From the NCBI GenBank assembly GCA_030220185.1, contig JASPKZ010005705.1:548501-612500 (forward strand): 64,000 nt of DNA. The letters run 5' to 3'. This stretch comes from Diploptera punctata. Lineage: Eukaryota; Arthropoda; Insecta; Blattodea; Blaberidae. The notes below the pieces were generated by a model. It was not told the DNA's origin, did no database searches, and was given only the letters and a program-made list of their open reading frames with translations. The translations under genes and the position numbers were made by a program. Positions 10,979 to 21,789 of this stretch are shown one piece after another (within the stretch, counting starts at the first letter, position 1; each line of letters starts with the position of its first letter).

Positions 10979-11991
10979 GGGAACGGTGAGTTGCGTCCCA
11001 GAACCAGAAAATCTCGCTAGTTGCGGCCCAGTTGAGTTCGCTGGGTACGTAATTTGCGGCCCTGGGTGGTGTTAGATACGTAGATATGTAGGTCGATTTT
11101 AGAGAATTTAAGGGTGACCAAATCCATCTCAAAGACAAGCCAACATTCCCTTCCCATTTACTGGCTTAAGACTGTTGGCGGCATGGTTAAAATGTTGGTT
11201 TGTATGTTATTAAAAACAGTCATTTATTAAATATTGTCATGCTACGTATTTTACATTCATTGATTGAAAACGGGCAAAAATTTAAAAGAAGCTGACTTTA
11301 CGTACTGAAGTCTAGTCACAGTTTTTTCTTCCAGAGCAAACATTTGTTCTTGTAAAAACATTTCTTTTTCCAGGATGGATTTCGTTCGTTTTCCTTTGCT
11401 CCTTAAATAAATATGTTTCAGACTGTACATCCAATAAAGTGTGAACTAATTGAAATATGTTGGAATGACTGCTTGAGAAAAGTCTATTCAGTTTCTTGTG
11501 AAATGATTCACAACTCTTTGTTGTTCGTCTTGTTGAATAAGAAAATTCAACCCATATTTTCGGCGGAAAAGTAGCATCGTCAGCAATATAATTTTCGAGA
11601 ATGTAATCCAAGAATTCCCTTACCTTTTCGTCATTAGGTAGAATAGACATCAGATCTGCAATAAAACAGGCATCTATGTCATTCGGACCTAAAAATGGAA
11701 GTCCGAAAACCAATTTCAAGAAATCACTTTTTTCATTCTTCTGGCGCCATATTTGAACTAATCCAAGTTGCTGAATTTTCTTGTACTAATTTCGCCCAAG
11801 ATGAAATCTGCAACCCTTAATTGTTACATTAGACCAGACGATAGGACATATTATTCTGGCCGCAACTCACGTACCGGTACTCCAAAAAGCACGCTGGGCC
11901 GCAACTCACGTACTTAAAAAAGCACGCCGAGCTGCAACTCACGTACTTAAAAAGGTAAACAGACCATATTGGACGCAACTCACATCATCCC
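10979..11991 (-). mobile_element. MULE (Mutator-like) DNA transposon, 1,013 bp
   Basis: The element is bounded by imperfect terminal inverted repeats that share GTGAGTTGCGTCC (plus strand at 10986-10998; reverse complement near 11970-11983) and flanked by a 9-bp duplication CTTTTGGGC (10970-10978, 11992-12000). Variants of the motif GTGAGTTGCGGCCCA recur several times near both ends, in inverted orientation at the two sides. A 9-bp duplication and G-starting inverted repeats fit the Mutator superfamily. The interior keeps only the end of a transposase frame, so it is an internally deleted, non-autonomous copy. Confidence 0.8.
11312..11790 (-). pseudogene. MULE transposase C-terminal fragment
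   Basis: The minus-strand frame reads KKIQQLGLVQIWRQ, LPFLGPNDIDACF, FPPKIWVEFSYSTRRTTKSC, ESFHKKLNRLFSSSHSNIFQ and a final basic tail with a stop at 11312. The pattern W......RT..SCE.FH..LNRLF...H.NI..L is the helical C-terminal segment of insect MULE transposases. The catalytic core and any zinc finger are absent. There is no in-frame ATG at the left of the conserved part; the frame runs in from upstream. It lies wholly inside the element bounded by the inverted repeats, and cannot mobilise itself. Confidence 0.75.
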
Positions 11992-12159
11992 CTTTTGGGC
12001 TCAAAGCTACCTGATATTTGTCATACAGGTGAGGAAAATCACCGGTAAAACCTCACCCAAGAAGCTTGTCCCGACCAGGAATCGAATCCGGGCCCGCTGC
12101 GTGACAAGGCAGCGCGCTACCTGGAGACCACAGCGGTGGACATGTACAATCTAGGGATT

Positions 12160-12260
12160 AAAAATTGTTCGCCACAATTCCTCCTAGAACTGAGATTTAA
12201 AAAAAATTGAAATTAAAATTGCCAACCTAGCAGGGTATCGAATCGGGAACACCTAGTCAC
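12160..12260 (-). repeat. tRNA-like SINE head fragment
   Basis: The reverse strand shows a B-box-like GATTCGATACCC preceded by ACTAGGTGTTCCC, resembling the T-arm half of a tRNA-derived SINE. It adjoins the foldback structure at 12281. Confidence 0.35.
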
Positions 12261-12280
12261 CTGATCTAACGGGCCGGATA

Positions 12281-12498
12281 TATTATTTAACATTTTCCAA
12301 TACTGTTATTTTAACCAGTTCCAATAATGGATCATATTATAATAATATAATGATATTGTGAAAAGAACCGTATACCTCCACGGTTCGATTCCTGGTTCAC
12401 ACAATAATTTTTCTTTTCACAATATCATTATATTATTATAATATGATCCATTATTGGAACTGTGTTAAAATAACAGTATTGGAAAATGTTAAATAACA
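12281..12498. repeat. Near-perfect 86-bp inverted repeat (foldback)
   Basis: The left arm 12281-12366 and right arm 12412-12498 are reverse complements apart from one substitution and one extra base. A 45-nt loop (12367-12411) carries CCACGGTTCGATTCCTGG, a pol III B box. The loop and the start of the right arm match the end of the SINE F copy at 12.7 kb. The structure therefore looks like a SINE tail duplicated in inverted orientation. Confidence 0.95.
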
Positions 12499-12639
12499 TC
12501 GTTTACTACTTATAAAAAAGTGGTAGTGTAAAATTCTCAAATATAGATACTTCTAAACGAAGCCGGCCGTTGGCGATGGCAGTGTCATCTACCTGACAGC
12601 GGACAAAACGAGAATTATAGATTTGTATATGTGGAAGGA

Positions 12640-12765
12640 ATTGTTAGTGTTTGTACCAGGTGTGGAATGGTGTAGTGGGCTGCACACTAGTGTGGACAAC
12701 TAGAGGTCCACGGTTCGATTCCTGCTTCATACATTAATTTTTCTTTTCACAATATCGGATATATT
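12640..12765 (+). repeat. tRNA-like SINE F copy
   Basis: TGGTGTAGTGGGCTGCACAC (A box like) and CCACGGTTCGATTCCTGC (B box) lie at tRNA spacing. They are followed by a T-rich tail, TTTTTCTTTTCACAATATC, that is identical to the start of the right arm of the foldback at 12412. Confidence 0.65.
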
Positions 12766-13733
12766 ATAAATATTATTTTAGTTTTGGTAGCAATTTTACA
12801 TTGCATTTCTTCGATATTATTCTAATTACACTCCACTCAAATCCGTACACTTGTGGGTGTTACCTTAATGAAGATAAGCTTCATTTTATCGTAACAAAAA
12901 TGTCACAAACATATTGTACAAATATTTAATTAAGACAAAAAAGAACGAATGAAATTACTTTCCCATGTACAGTTAATTGATAATCGATGTAATAAACCCT
13001 CGAATATCCGCTACAACATTTCCTGTCACAGATATTCTTCAACTAAAAGCGTCAAGCAATTAGTTGATTGATAGCTCTCTCAAATGTACACAGCAGTCGT
13101 TGTTAAACGAACAGTTGCAGTGCTATCATCAAGGAAGCGAGTGATTCATTCAGCGTCATTATAATCCACTATTACGTGATAAAGATCGAAAATTATTTAT
13201 TTTATTTTACTATACTTTGAAATATACTTTTTAAACAAAAACTGTATAAACGATATTTAAATAGAATTACAAATTCGATTAAAAATATAAAATTATCACA
13301 TTTCTATTACAATTTGGAACTTAGTAAAATGGAAACATAATTTAAATATTAAATTATAAAATTAGAGAAATATCACTAAATACTGTTAAATTGACTGAGA
13401 TATAAAGCAACTTCGAATGTATAGTAAAAAGTAAATACATGTTCACCAATAAATGTCATGATTAATAACAAAGAAAAAAAAAAGCTACATTGTTTCAGCT
13501 TGCATGAGAAAATGTCAAGGCTTAAATATGTAAAATGTACCTGAAGTAATAATGAAGACTGGTATTGATTAAAGTATAAAAAGTCTCATTTTAGGAGATA
13601 AATATAAGTTTTATGTGTATGAAGATCGATCTTCAAGATTACATTGGAAACGTTAACAAAATACAATTTATCCTAGACATAAAATATTAACTTTAGCTTC
13701 AGTGTGGTAGGTTGTAAGTGAATATATTTGAAC
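12766..13733. other. 5' flank of GR-A
   Basis: AT-rich DNA with no repeat I recognise. It should contain the promoter and 5' UTR of the downstream receptor, but no core element can be placed with confidence. Confidence 0.4.
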
Positions 13734-15175
13734 ATGAATAAGTGGTTGAATTATAACCCGCACTTGCTCTCGGCAGTGTCCCCTCTATTCTATACTTCAA
13801 GGATATTAGGAATAGCTCCGATATGTTGGCCACCTACAGGTCGTAATCGCTTCCAATTAAGAGCCTATTCAGTACTGGTATTCTTCGCTATGCTTACTTT
13901 CCTCATATATTCCGTGTACTGGAATATTCAATACTACTACACAAGATCTACGTACACTATTATAGTGCCTCATATTTTCAAAATGGTGTCATCGTTTACC
14001 ACAGTTTTAGCAATACTTCTCCTGTGCAGTACTGTTAACAAGGAAAAATATGAAGCGATTTTCACAAAATTAACGACAGTAGACAGTATTCTATTGAAAA
14101 CAGCAGAAAATTCAAATGTGATTTACAAGAAAATGAAGATTTTTGTTATGGTTCAACTTTTGGTGATAATACCATTTTATTTGTTTATGTTTTGTTTTGA
14201 TCGGGTAGTGTGGTCTGGTAATGTTGGTGAACCTCACCATCTAGTGGAATATTTTGTTCATCTTCTAGGAACAGTAATGGATATGCAATTTATTAATTTG
14301 GTACTTTTGATCAAACATAGATACACCGTTCTTAATAGAACGTTAATGTTAATTCATAAAGTTCCTGACAAAGAATTTGAATGGAATATTTGCCTTTACC
14401 GGAATTCCTGATAAAATTGAAAGATTCAACTAACAACAAAGTTAGATTACTTCAAAACACTGTCAAAAGTCAGCCAGAACAAGTACTGAAAAACAAGAAA
14501 AATGTTCACAAGACAGAAGCTATAAAACAAATACATGAAGTTGAGAATCCAATTTTTCAGAAAACCGGAATTATAAATGCAAAAGGCGAAGTTGAAAACT
14601 CATTCGCAAATTTGAAAATTTTTCCGGATATTGAAAGAGAAGAAGCGAAGATTATTAAATTGCAAAAAGTGCATAGTTCGCTCTACGATGTGGCAGAATT
14701 AGTGAAATCATGTTTTGGACTTCCTATTCTTTTCGAATTAACTTTTATATTTGGTTCTTTGATACAAAGTCTATATAATTCACTCTTGACTTCTCTGCAG
14801 TTAGATAATTTGGGAACACATGCAGGATCTGGAGAAGCTGTGGGTTTATTTCTGAGTTGGTCTGTCGTTCGAATGATCAAAATGATGTGCATTACAACTT
14901 CATGTCAAATGGCGAGTAATGAAGCAAATCGAACGGGAATATTGATTCAAAAGTTGTTATTGGGAAGCAATGGCGATTCCAAGACTTTGAGAAATTTCTC
15001 ACAACAGCTGCTCCATTACAAGCTTAATTTCACGGCCTGTGGATTCTTCACTCTTGATGCCACATTGTTATATTCTCTAGCAGGCGCAGTAACTACGTAT
15101 CTAGTGATATTATTACAATTTCAGTTCGTCGCTTCTTCAGCACTTAAAGTTAACGCAACCAATTCTTTTGCATGA
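13734..15175 (+). pseudogene. Gustatory receptor GR-A, one frameshift
   Basis: Insect gustatory receptor (7tm_7 family): a seven-pass membrane protein thought to form ligand-gated cation channels in taste neurons. The start is ATG 13734 (MNKWLNYN). The first frame (to 14411) covers TM1-4, with TYTIIVPHIFKM and GTVMDMQFINLVLLIKHRYT. The second frame (from about 14385) covers a long intracellular loop and TM5-7, with SCQMASNEANRTGILIQKLL, FSQQLLHYKL and the family signature TYLVILLQF near the end. The frames meet at 14381-14411 after EFEWN, beside a T run, and need a one-base change. The total length would be about 480 residues, with no introns. It may be a young pseudogene, a segregating null allele or an assembly indel. 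Confidence 0.9.
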
Positions 15176-15289
15176 AGAATATATGAAACGATTTCTAGAA
15201 TATTATGTAAAATACTGTTAGTGGAAACCTGATAACTTTACACCAAATGTTATTTTGAGTGATTCTATGCCACCATTGAATGGATAATA

Positions 15290-15500
15290 GTGAAATGGTT
15301 AAAAATAATGATGGACCATCCAAATGGAAGAAGAAATGTCGAAGACCTAAAGCTAGGTGCATAGATGGGATTTTGGAAGATGTCCAAAGATTTAAAATTC
15401 GAAATTGGTGGACAGTCGCCAGGAATTGAGAGGTCTGGAGGAGAGTTCTTAGGGAGGCTTAGAGAGGTTGTTATGTCAAACAAGATGATGATAATGACGA
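15290..15500 (+). mobile_element. Non-LTR retrotransposon 3' scrap
   Basis: One frame reads RPKARCIDGILEDVQRFKIR, then NWWTVARN-stop-EVWRRVLREA. This is the extreme C-terminus seen in many insect non-LTR elements (GRPK.RW.DG..ED...L, NW...A.NR..W). It is followed by a GATGATGATAATGAC tail. It lies 115 bp past the GR-A stop. There is no RT domain. Confidence 0.6.
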
Positions 15501-17696
15501 TGCCGCCTACATAAATTAAAATAAAAACAGAAAAACACTAACTTTATCATTGCAGTATGTGAATAATTACCTGAGAGAAATATATATGTTGATTTCCCTC
15601 CCCCCAAAAAAATATGAGAAATTCCTTAAAGTGAAGTGAGAAGTTGAGCTCTAAGTAATCTAAAATCACCACATTTACAATGTAAAATAGGTATTATCCA
15701 CTGATCAGACAATACAGCCAACGTATCGTAAAACTCCGCTGACAAACAAGTTCATCCTAAACTAATCGCCATTTTTTTCACTCTAAATTGCCCATACTAA
15801 CACTAGCTTGCCCATTTTCTCACCCTAACGTATCCACAAATGTTGGTTATTCTTGTTCCTTAGGATACACTCGTGAATATTTATTATTATTTTTACATTG
15901 GTTCCCCTTAAACATCTTGATCATATAGGGAGACAAAACCTTATGACTATAATTAGGTAGTTTAATAACTAAAATTCTAATTTGTAACTCCTGGGATACA
16001 ATCAACTTATATGTGAATAAATATGTTGGCAACTGCTCTGGTGGGAACGTGTGTTATCACATTGACTAACATGACGCTATAAGATACTTTTTCTCCTATC
16101 AAATATTCGTAGATGACACATGGCATAGAATTGTCTTATTTTGTATCAGCACAAACTGTGGAAACTTTTTAATTCGGAATTAAAAATCTTAGTTTGCACG
16201 AACTAGTAGAAATTACTTAAATGTGTGTCAAATTAGACGATAATATACAATAATGACTTGTTATACATGATATTGTTTTCATTGCGATCGGAAACATTTA
16301 AAAACTAGAACGAGAAATTAGTGTTTCGCCAATTTAAGTGTTTAACAGTAGAATAAGTACATGTGCACTTATTTATAAAGTAACAAAATTTGAGATTTCA
16401 GCTCCATTCTAGTATACGTGGATTAAACTACCTATATTCTTAATAAGATCAAAGATCTTGTGGCGGTTGAAATATGTATTTCTGATCATTGGCTCCTTAT
16501 CTCAAAGTTTACACTTACAGTAGTCTACTTTGTGTATAATTTCTGCAATAAAGATTAGAGAGAGACCATAAAATTTACTATAATGCAAAGAACGATTTGA
16601 CAACTTCAGAATTTTCGGAAACTCACAAAAAAGCTGTTGGAATATGGGAAATATATTTTTATAACATGTTTAGCGAAATGTGTGCTTAAAGTTGAGAAAT
16701 TAAAATTAATAAAATTTGTTTATCACAATTCACATAAAAAATGAATTGCGTGTAATAAATATTGATTTTAATGCTTTTTAAATTTTTACGTCAATTGTAA
16801 TAAATAGGATATTTCAAAAACATGTCGGAAACACTTTCACTTGATTAAAATATGTTTTTGTACGAATAATAATAGACTAATGTTGAAGTTGATGTTATTG
16901 AACATTTGCCATATTACGTATAACGCCATCAGTTCACATCAAATTAATAATTTTATTTATTTGTGGCATGAGATCATATCGCTTCAGTCTGCTATTTCCT
17001 GTTTAACGAATACGCAATATTTGAAGACGTTGGTAATTTTCAACATTAAATGAAACATAAAAAACCTCTAATTTTATATCAACAAAGTCTTAGAACTTTC
17101 AAGAACTAGTGAAAATTGTAAAAAACTGCATCTTTTGTGACTATGAAGTGAGTGTAATTGATTACAATTTTGAAAATAATCCAGTAGTTCACAAACAAAT
17201 CAACTATAATTTCGTAATTCTAGAAAGCGAAAGAGTTTATGAATTAGAAAACAGTTGACAAACGTCAAAATAATACCATCTTCATATTTGTTTGAATTGG
17301 GAAATCAATACACCATGAATAACAACAATTTTATTTAATTAACTGTAAAGTAAAATAAATGGTTAATATATTTTGTAATATATAAATTAAGTTTTACTTT
17401 ATTCAATACTGCTATGCCATTTATTTAGACGCGTGTGACTTCTAAGGCAAGAATAAAAAAATATTTACACGAATCTAGTATGGAATAGGACGAAAATTGA
17501 AGTACACTGGAATAAAATATTAAAACAAATAAACAAAAATATATAAATATATAAGGATCTACATTACGAAAAAATATACTAAAAGGTAAATATTATTGTA
17601 GACATACTTAAATTGTTTAAAGAGAAACTAAGAAAATATAAACCCATTTTAAAATTTAAACTACTGTAATTTTTTTAAATTCAGTGAAACAAAAGT
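15501..17696. other. GR-A to GR-B intergenic
   Basis: About 2.2 kb of AT-rich DNA. I see no receptor fragment, no transposon end and no RNA gene. The last few hundred bases should hold the GR-B promoter. Confidence 0.5.
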
Positions 17697-19054
17697 ATGG
17701 AACACTTGAAAAAAATACTGAAGTTTGATTTCAGTGATAAATATGATACGAGAGATATATATTCAGCAATAGCACCTCTATTATATTTTTCTAAAGCGTT
17801 AGGAATAGCACCAATCAATTGCTCTGACGGAAGACCAACAAGAATTGCAACTACATATTCGATTGCTGTTTTCCTTACGATACTCGGCTGGTTTGCTTAT
17901 TGCCTTCTCATCAATCTGTGGTACGAATATCCTCACTCCACATATACTATTTCAGTTCCTCATCTTCTCAAATTAGTTTTTTCTTTTACTACTGTCTTAA
18001 TGTGTTTTGTGCTTTTCTCAACAGTACATCGCAAAAAGTTTCAATCAATCTTCAAAAGGATATCCTGTGTTGATGAAATATTGCTTAAACCAAAAGAACG
18101 ATCAAAAATGATATATGGAAAGACAAAAATATTTCTCATCTTACAACTTCTGATTGTTATTCCATTATATGTTTTTATTTCGTTTATAGTTCACTCGATT
18201 CAAAATAATAACCTAGAAGTTCATTTTTTCATGGAGTATTTTGTTCATATTATTGGAACTGTTATGGAATTGCAGCTAATAGATTTTATTCTACTAATAC
18301 GACACAGGTATTCTTGTTTGAATGCAAAACTTCTTTCCTTATATGGAATTTCTGAGAACGATATGGAGTGGAACTTACTATCAACATCGAATTTTGAAAC
18401 ACATGTTAATGAACCAATACCACAGTTTGTCATAATTAACAATGAAATTAACGAGACGCTCAAAACGAACCAAAAAACAATCAGTTTTGTTTTCAAAAAA
18501 GGGTTTAGGAATCGATGAAAACATCTTCAACCTTCGTAAACTTCACATTATACTTTATGATGCAGCAACTTTGATAAATTCCGTGTTACGGTTTTCCAAT
18601 ATTGCTAGAAATGACTTTTATATTCTTATCTTTAACTCAAAACTTGTACAATGCTCTTATAATTGCATTTAAACTAGATGACACGTATCGAAACGATATT
18701 GTACAAGAATCTGTAACAATGTTCGTAATCTGGGCAGGTGTTCGAATGTTGAAGTTGATATGTTTAACGACTTCGAGCCAAATGGCAAGTGGAGAAGCAA
18801 ACCGTACCAGAGTTTTGGTGCAGAAACTGTTATTGAGTAGTGATACTGAATGCAATAATCTAAGATATTTCTCAAATCAGTTGCTTCATTACAAACTTAG
18901 ATTTACAGCTTGTGGATTCTTCACTTTGGATTCTACATTACTTCAATCCGTGGCAGCAGCTGTTACCACATATTTGGTAATACTATTACAGTTTCAATTC
19001 GTTGCCACATCATCATCCCCTTTGAACTGTATGAATTCTACTATATCCAATTAA
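17697..19054 (+). pseudogene. Gustatory receptor GR-B, two frameshifts
   Basis: A paralogue of GR-A in the same orientation, starting at ATG 17697 (MEHLKKIL). Frame 1 (to about 18500) has RDIYSAIAPLLYFSKALGIA, TYTISVPHLLKLVFSF, EYFVHIIGTVMELQLIDF and LLSLYGISENDMEW. Frame 2 (about 18500-18595) has LRKLHIILYDAATLINS. Frame 3 (to 19054) has TFIFLSLTQNLYN, SSQMASGEANRTRVLVQKLL, FSNQLLHYKLRFTACGFFTL and the signature TYLVILLQF. The shifts fall in an A6 run (about 18496-18502) and a T4 run (about 18592-18597). Each is explained by one extra base; the frame would then be about 451 residues in one exon. It is either a pseudogene or two homopolymer assembly errors. Confidence 0.9.
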
Positions 19055-19111
19055 CATAAACATTATGAAGTTATGAATAAGTGTTTCTAATAGGTTTATT
19101 GTTATGTATCG

Positions 19112-19501
19112 TCGGCTCAGTCATTTAGTTTACAGGCGGTATCAAAGACAACTGTTTCCCCTCTGGTTTAAAAAAATACATTGTTACTGCCAGGTAGAGC
19201 CGGTAAGTTTGTCGTTAGAGGTTTTTAAGACGCCGCGCCGCTCTAATCACAAAAACTGAAAACAGTTCTCAGCCAATAACGTCTTCGCATTTTTAAATGA
19301 CGTTTCCATGTCTACTCCACGTTGATATAATTATCTTAACAGCGTTGCAACTTTTGTCTTTTGAAGAAGCTTTAGTTGGTAAAAATCTATTCTAATGAAT
19401 AAAATGTGATAACACCGCTTGATATGCTAAATACTTATGCGTGCAAAGTAGACCTACCTAACCACAAAACAAAGCGCCTGTAAACTAAATGACTGAACCG
19501 A
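19112..19501. mobile_element. MITE-like element with 26-bp inverted repeats
   Basis: Left end 19113-19138 (CGGCTCAGTCATTTAGTTTA...) and right end 19475-19500 are inverted repeats of 26 bp with one mismatch. The interior (about 335 bp) has no coding sense. No target-site duplication could be recognised, so the superfamily is open. It sits 60 bp past the GR-B stop. Confidence 0.8.
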
Positions 19502-20016
19502 TTCTACTTGTACTATCTTAATATCGCATGCAATATACTGAATATTGTTGCTCAAGATATTTTCGCTAATTGTACGAGAAAACGTTCACTGTGCTTACAA
19601 AGAGACCTAAAACAAGTTTGGGGAAAATACTAAATATTCAGTCTAGGATTTAAAGAGAGATCAGGGTTTTCTTGGTTTAGGTTGGTGACATGGATATTTA
19701 TAAAAATTATCGATTATCAAGTTATGCGAATATGGCCAATATGCGGGAGCTTTGAAAATTAAATATACATGTTGGGAAAATGTAACGATTTAGAATATTG
19801 GAGACATCAGTTTGTTACCAGAAATATTTCTAAAGTCAAATTGTGAAAGATTGGCATGCTACGAGTTAATGGTATCCTAGAAAACTGGATTAACATGTGT
19901 AATTTTTGGACAAATCGCGGAAAATAACAATAGCCTACTCATTCCTGAATAAATAAATATGCAAGGAAAGTGTAATATCATCAATACTTAATAAATATAC
20001 GTAATCAAAACAGATT
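19502..20016. other. No recognised feature
   Basis: AT-rich DNA between the MITE-like element and a retroposon relic; nothing identifiable. Confidence 0.5.
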
Positions 20017-21235
20017 TAGAAAAGGACGATCATGCGCGGATTGTGGATGAACGAATTAATTCAAAAAAGAAGAGAATTTAATTTGGAAACGCATTTTCTG
20101 TTTATGAACTATATTAAAACGTTCGATAATGTATTAAGAGGAAAAATCTTGACAATAATGACGGGCAAAGGATACCCAAAACATTTGATAAATATGATCA
20201 AAACAATGTACAAAGATATGTTTTTTTTTATTTAGAGCCCCACCACCACCACCCGGGTTACCTCGGGCATAATGTTCTTATCCCCGGGTCTGCTCTATGT
20301 CCCTAACTACTATCTAATCTTTATTGAATAAATAAACATAATACATACAGATGTCGGGTATGTGAAAATGTACAAAGATAAAATTGCTATAGACAATGGT
20401 AATTCCACTAATTTCAAAAGAGAAAGTATAAATTTGGAGTAAGACAGAGCTGCCCTCTCTCGCCGACTTTATTTAATATATATTTACACGCAGCTATTGC
20501 AGAATGCCAAACACAGCTGAGTAAACATTTTAAACTAGGAACTACCATTGTAGATACAATTATGTTTGCAGATGATCAGGTCATATGTGCAGAATCAGAA
20601 AATCAATTACAAAAAGACACACTACTGCTCAAGAAAATCATGGAGAAATATAATCTCAAGATTTCAACGAAGAAAACAAAAACAATGGCCTTTCGGGGAA
20701 AATATATAGTTCGATCGAAAATAGTTTTGAACGATGAAATTATCGAAAAAGTACAGAGTTTTAAATATTTGGGATGTCACATATCTTACAATTGGAACAT
20801 GATATACATGGAAATATTATAAATTTCAAAGTATATGTGGGACTATTAGAAGAACACTACAAACAAAAACAACAACATAAATAATGCTAAAGTTTTATAA
20901 GGTAATGGTAGTTCCCATTGTGACATATGGATCAGAGAATTGGGTCATGAATAGATCAGACAGAAGATTATTAGAAACATCAGAGATGAAGTTCCTCAGA
21001 TAAGTTCATTCCTAATGAAACAATTAGGCAAGAACTCAATTTTTTTAATCTAAATGAAAAAATACAAAACTATAAACAGAAATGGCATGAACATATTTTA
21101 AGAATGGACTCTTCTAGGCTAACAAATCAAGCACTGTTGTACCAACCTCAAGGCTACAGAGATGTGGGACGTCCTAGAAGACGATGGGAAGATGAATTGT
21201 GAGAGCGGAACAGGTCGACGGCCTATCATGAAAAT
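20017..21235 (+). mobile_element. Non-LTR retrotransposon relic with RT domain
   Basis: The pieces lie in order on the plus strand: RT palm motif A region FLFMNYIKTFDNV, then KGYPKHLINMIKTMYKD, then SCPLSPTLFNIYLHAAIAEC, the catalytic-site motif MFADDQVICA (20562 onward), LKISTKKTKTMAFRGKY, SFKYLGCHISYNWN, then VTYGSENWVMNRSDRRLLE and a C-terminal GRPRRRWEDEL block near 21175. The family's usual motif A has FVDY.KAFD; here the first Asp is Asn, and the frame is broken many times. A 148-bp retroposed insert (20219-20366) interrupts it. It is dead and 5'-truncated. Confidence 0.85.
20219..20366 (-). mobile_element. Poly-A retroposed insert with 14-bp duplication
   Basis: A 148-bp insert begins with a T run (poly-A on the minus strand) and is flanked by AATGTACAAAGATA at 20205-20218 and 20367-20380. 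The interior includes CCACCACCACCACCCGGG, and CAATAAAG occurs on the minus strand. No pol III box was seen, so the source could be a SINE 3' end or a retroposed transcript fragment. Confidence 0.8.
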
Positions 21236-21707
21236 GATGATGAACTATACGTAACATAATTAATGTATAATGTAATTGTATTGTTATTTATTGTTTTTCC
21301 TATCTGTTTTATTTTATTACTACGCATTATTTTATTTTATGCCGATTGTCAACAGCACATATGGCTTGCTGCCCGTGCGACCCATATTTGTAAATAACAT
21401 TGTATCGTACTCTTAGTCTAATAAAGCCCTACTACAACTACTTAATGTTAAATAATGCAGGTTTATAATATAAATTCTATGGTTTAATGTTCTTATTATA
21501 CTTTAATTTTATTGTGTCACGATTTATTAATACAATAAACCATTATAATTCCCAAATGAGCTCACAATGAATGACAATGTATTGTAAATATCTAGAAAAA
21601 AGGTAATATAAGAAATATACAAGATAAAGCACTTACAAATTATGAAGCATGATCATCATTATAATGAAATTTGTCATAAAAAGCTTCAAGATTTTAATTT
21701 TAAAATA
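21236..21707. other. No recognised feature
   Basis: AT-rich; a few AATAAA-like hexamers, nothing else identifiable. Confidence 0.45.
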
Positions 21708-21789
21708 TACGGAGGATTGTTTCTGATCTCTGACAACAAATTATTTTTAAGTTTTACCTTAAGAAAAGCCGTGTCTCCTCCATCGAGCA

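Larger units (their letters stand above)
10785..12140 (-). repeat. SINE family A copy split by a MULE
   Basis: The 3' part of family A lies at 10785-10978 (CTGCCCTAGGGCAGGTCCTT, TACTAGGGAATTATAGCTGT and a GAT-rich tract). The middle and tRNA-like head resume at 11992-12140 (GACAAGGCAGCGCGCTACCT, ACCACAGCGGTGGACA). The two halves join in the same order as intact copies once the 1,013-bp insert and one copy of the 9-bp duplication CTTTTGGGC are removed. The SINE is therefore older than the MULE. Confidence 0.9.

Noticed and set aside
13728..13733. TTG start for GR-A (and similarly 51480 for GR-E)
   Set aside because: An in-frame ATG lies a few codons downstream (13734; 51489), and nuclear insect genes start at ATG.
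14381..14411. An intron or programmed frameshift joining the two halves of GR-A
   Set aside because: The frames meet within a few codons with no GT...AG pair at a usable distance, and paralogues need no intron or slippage there.
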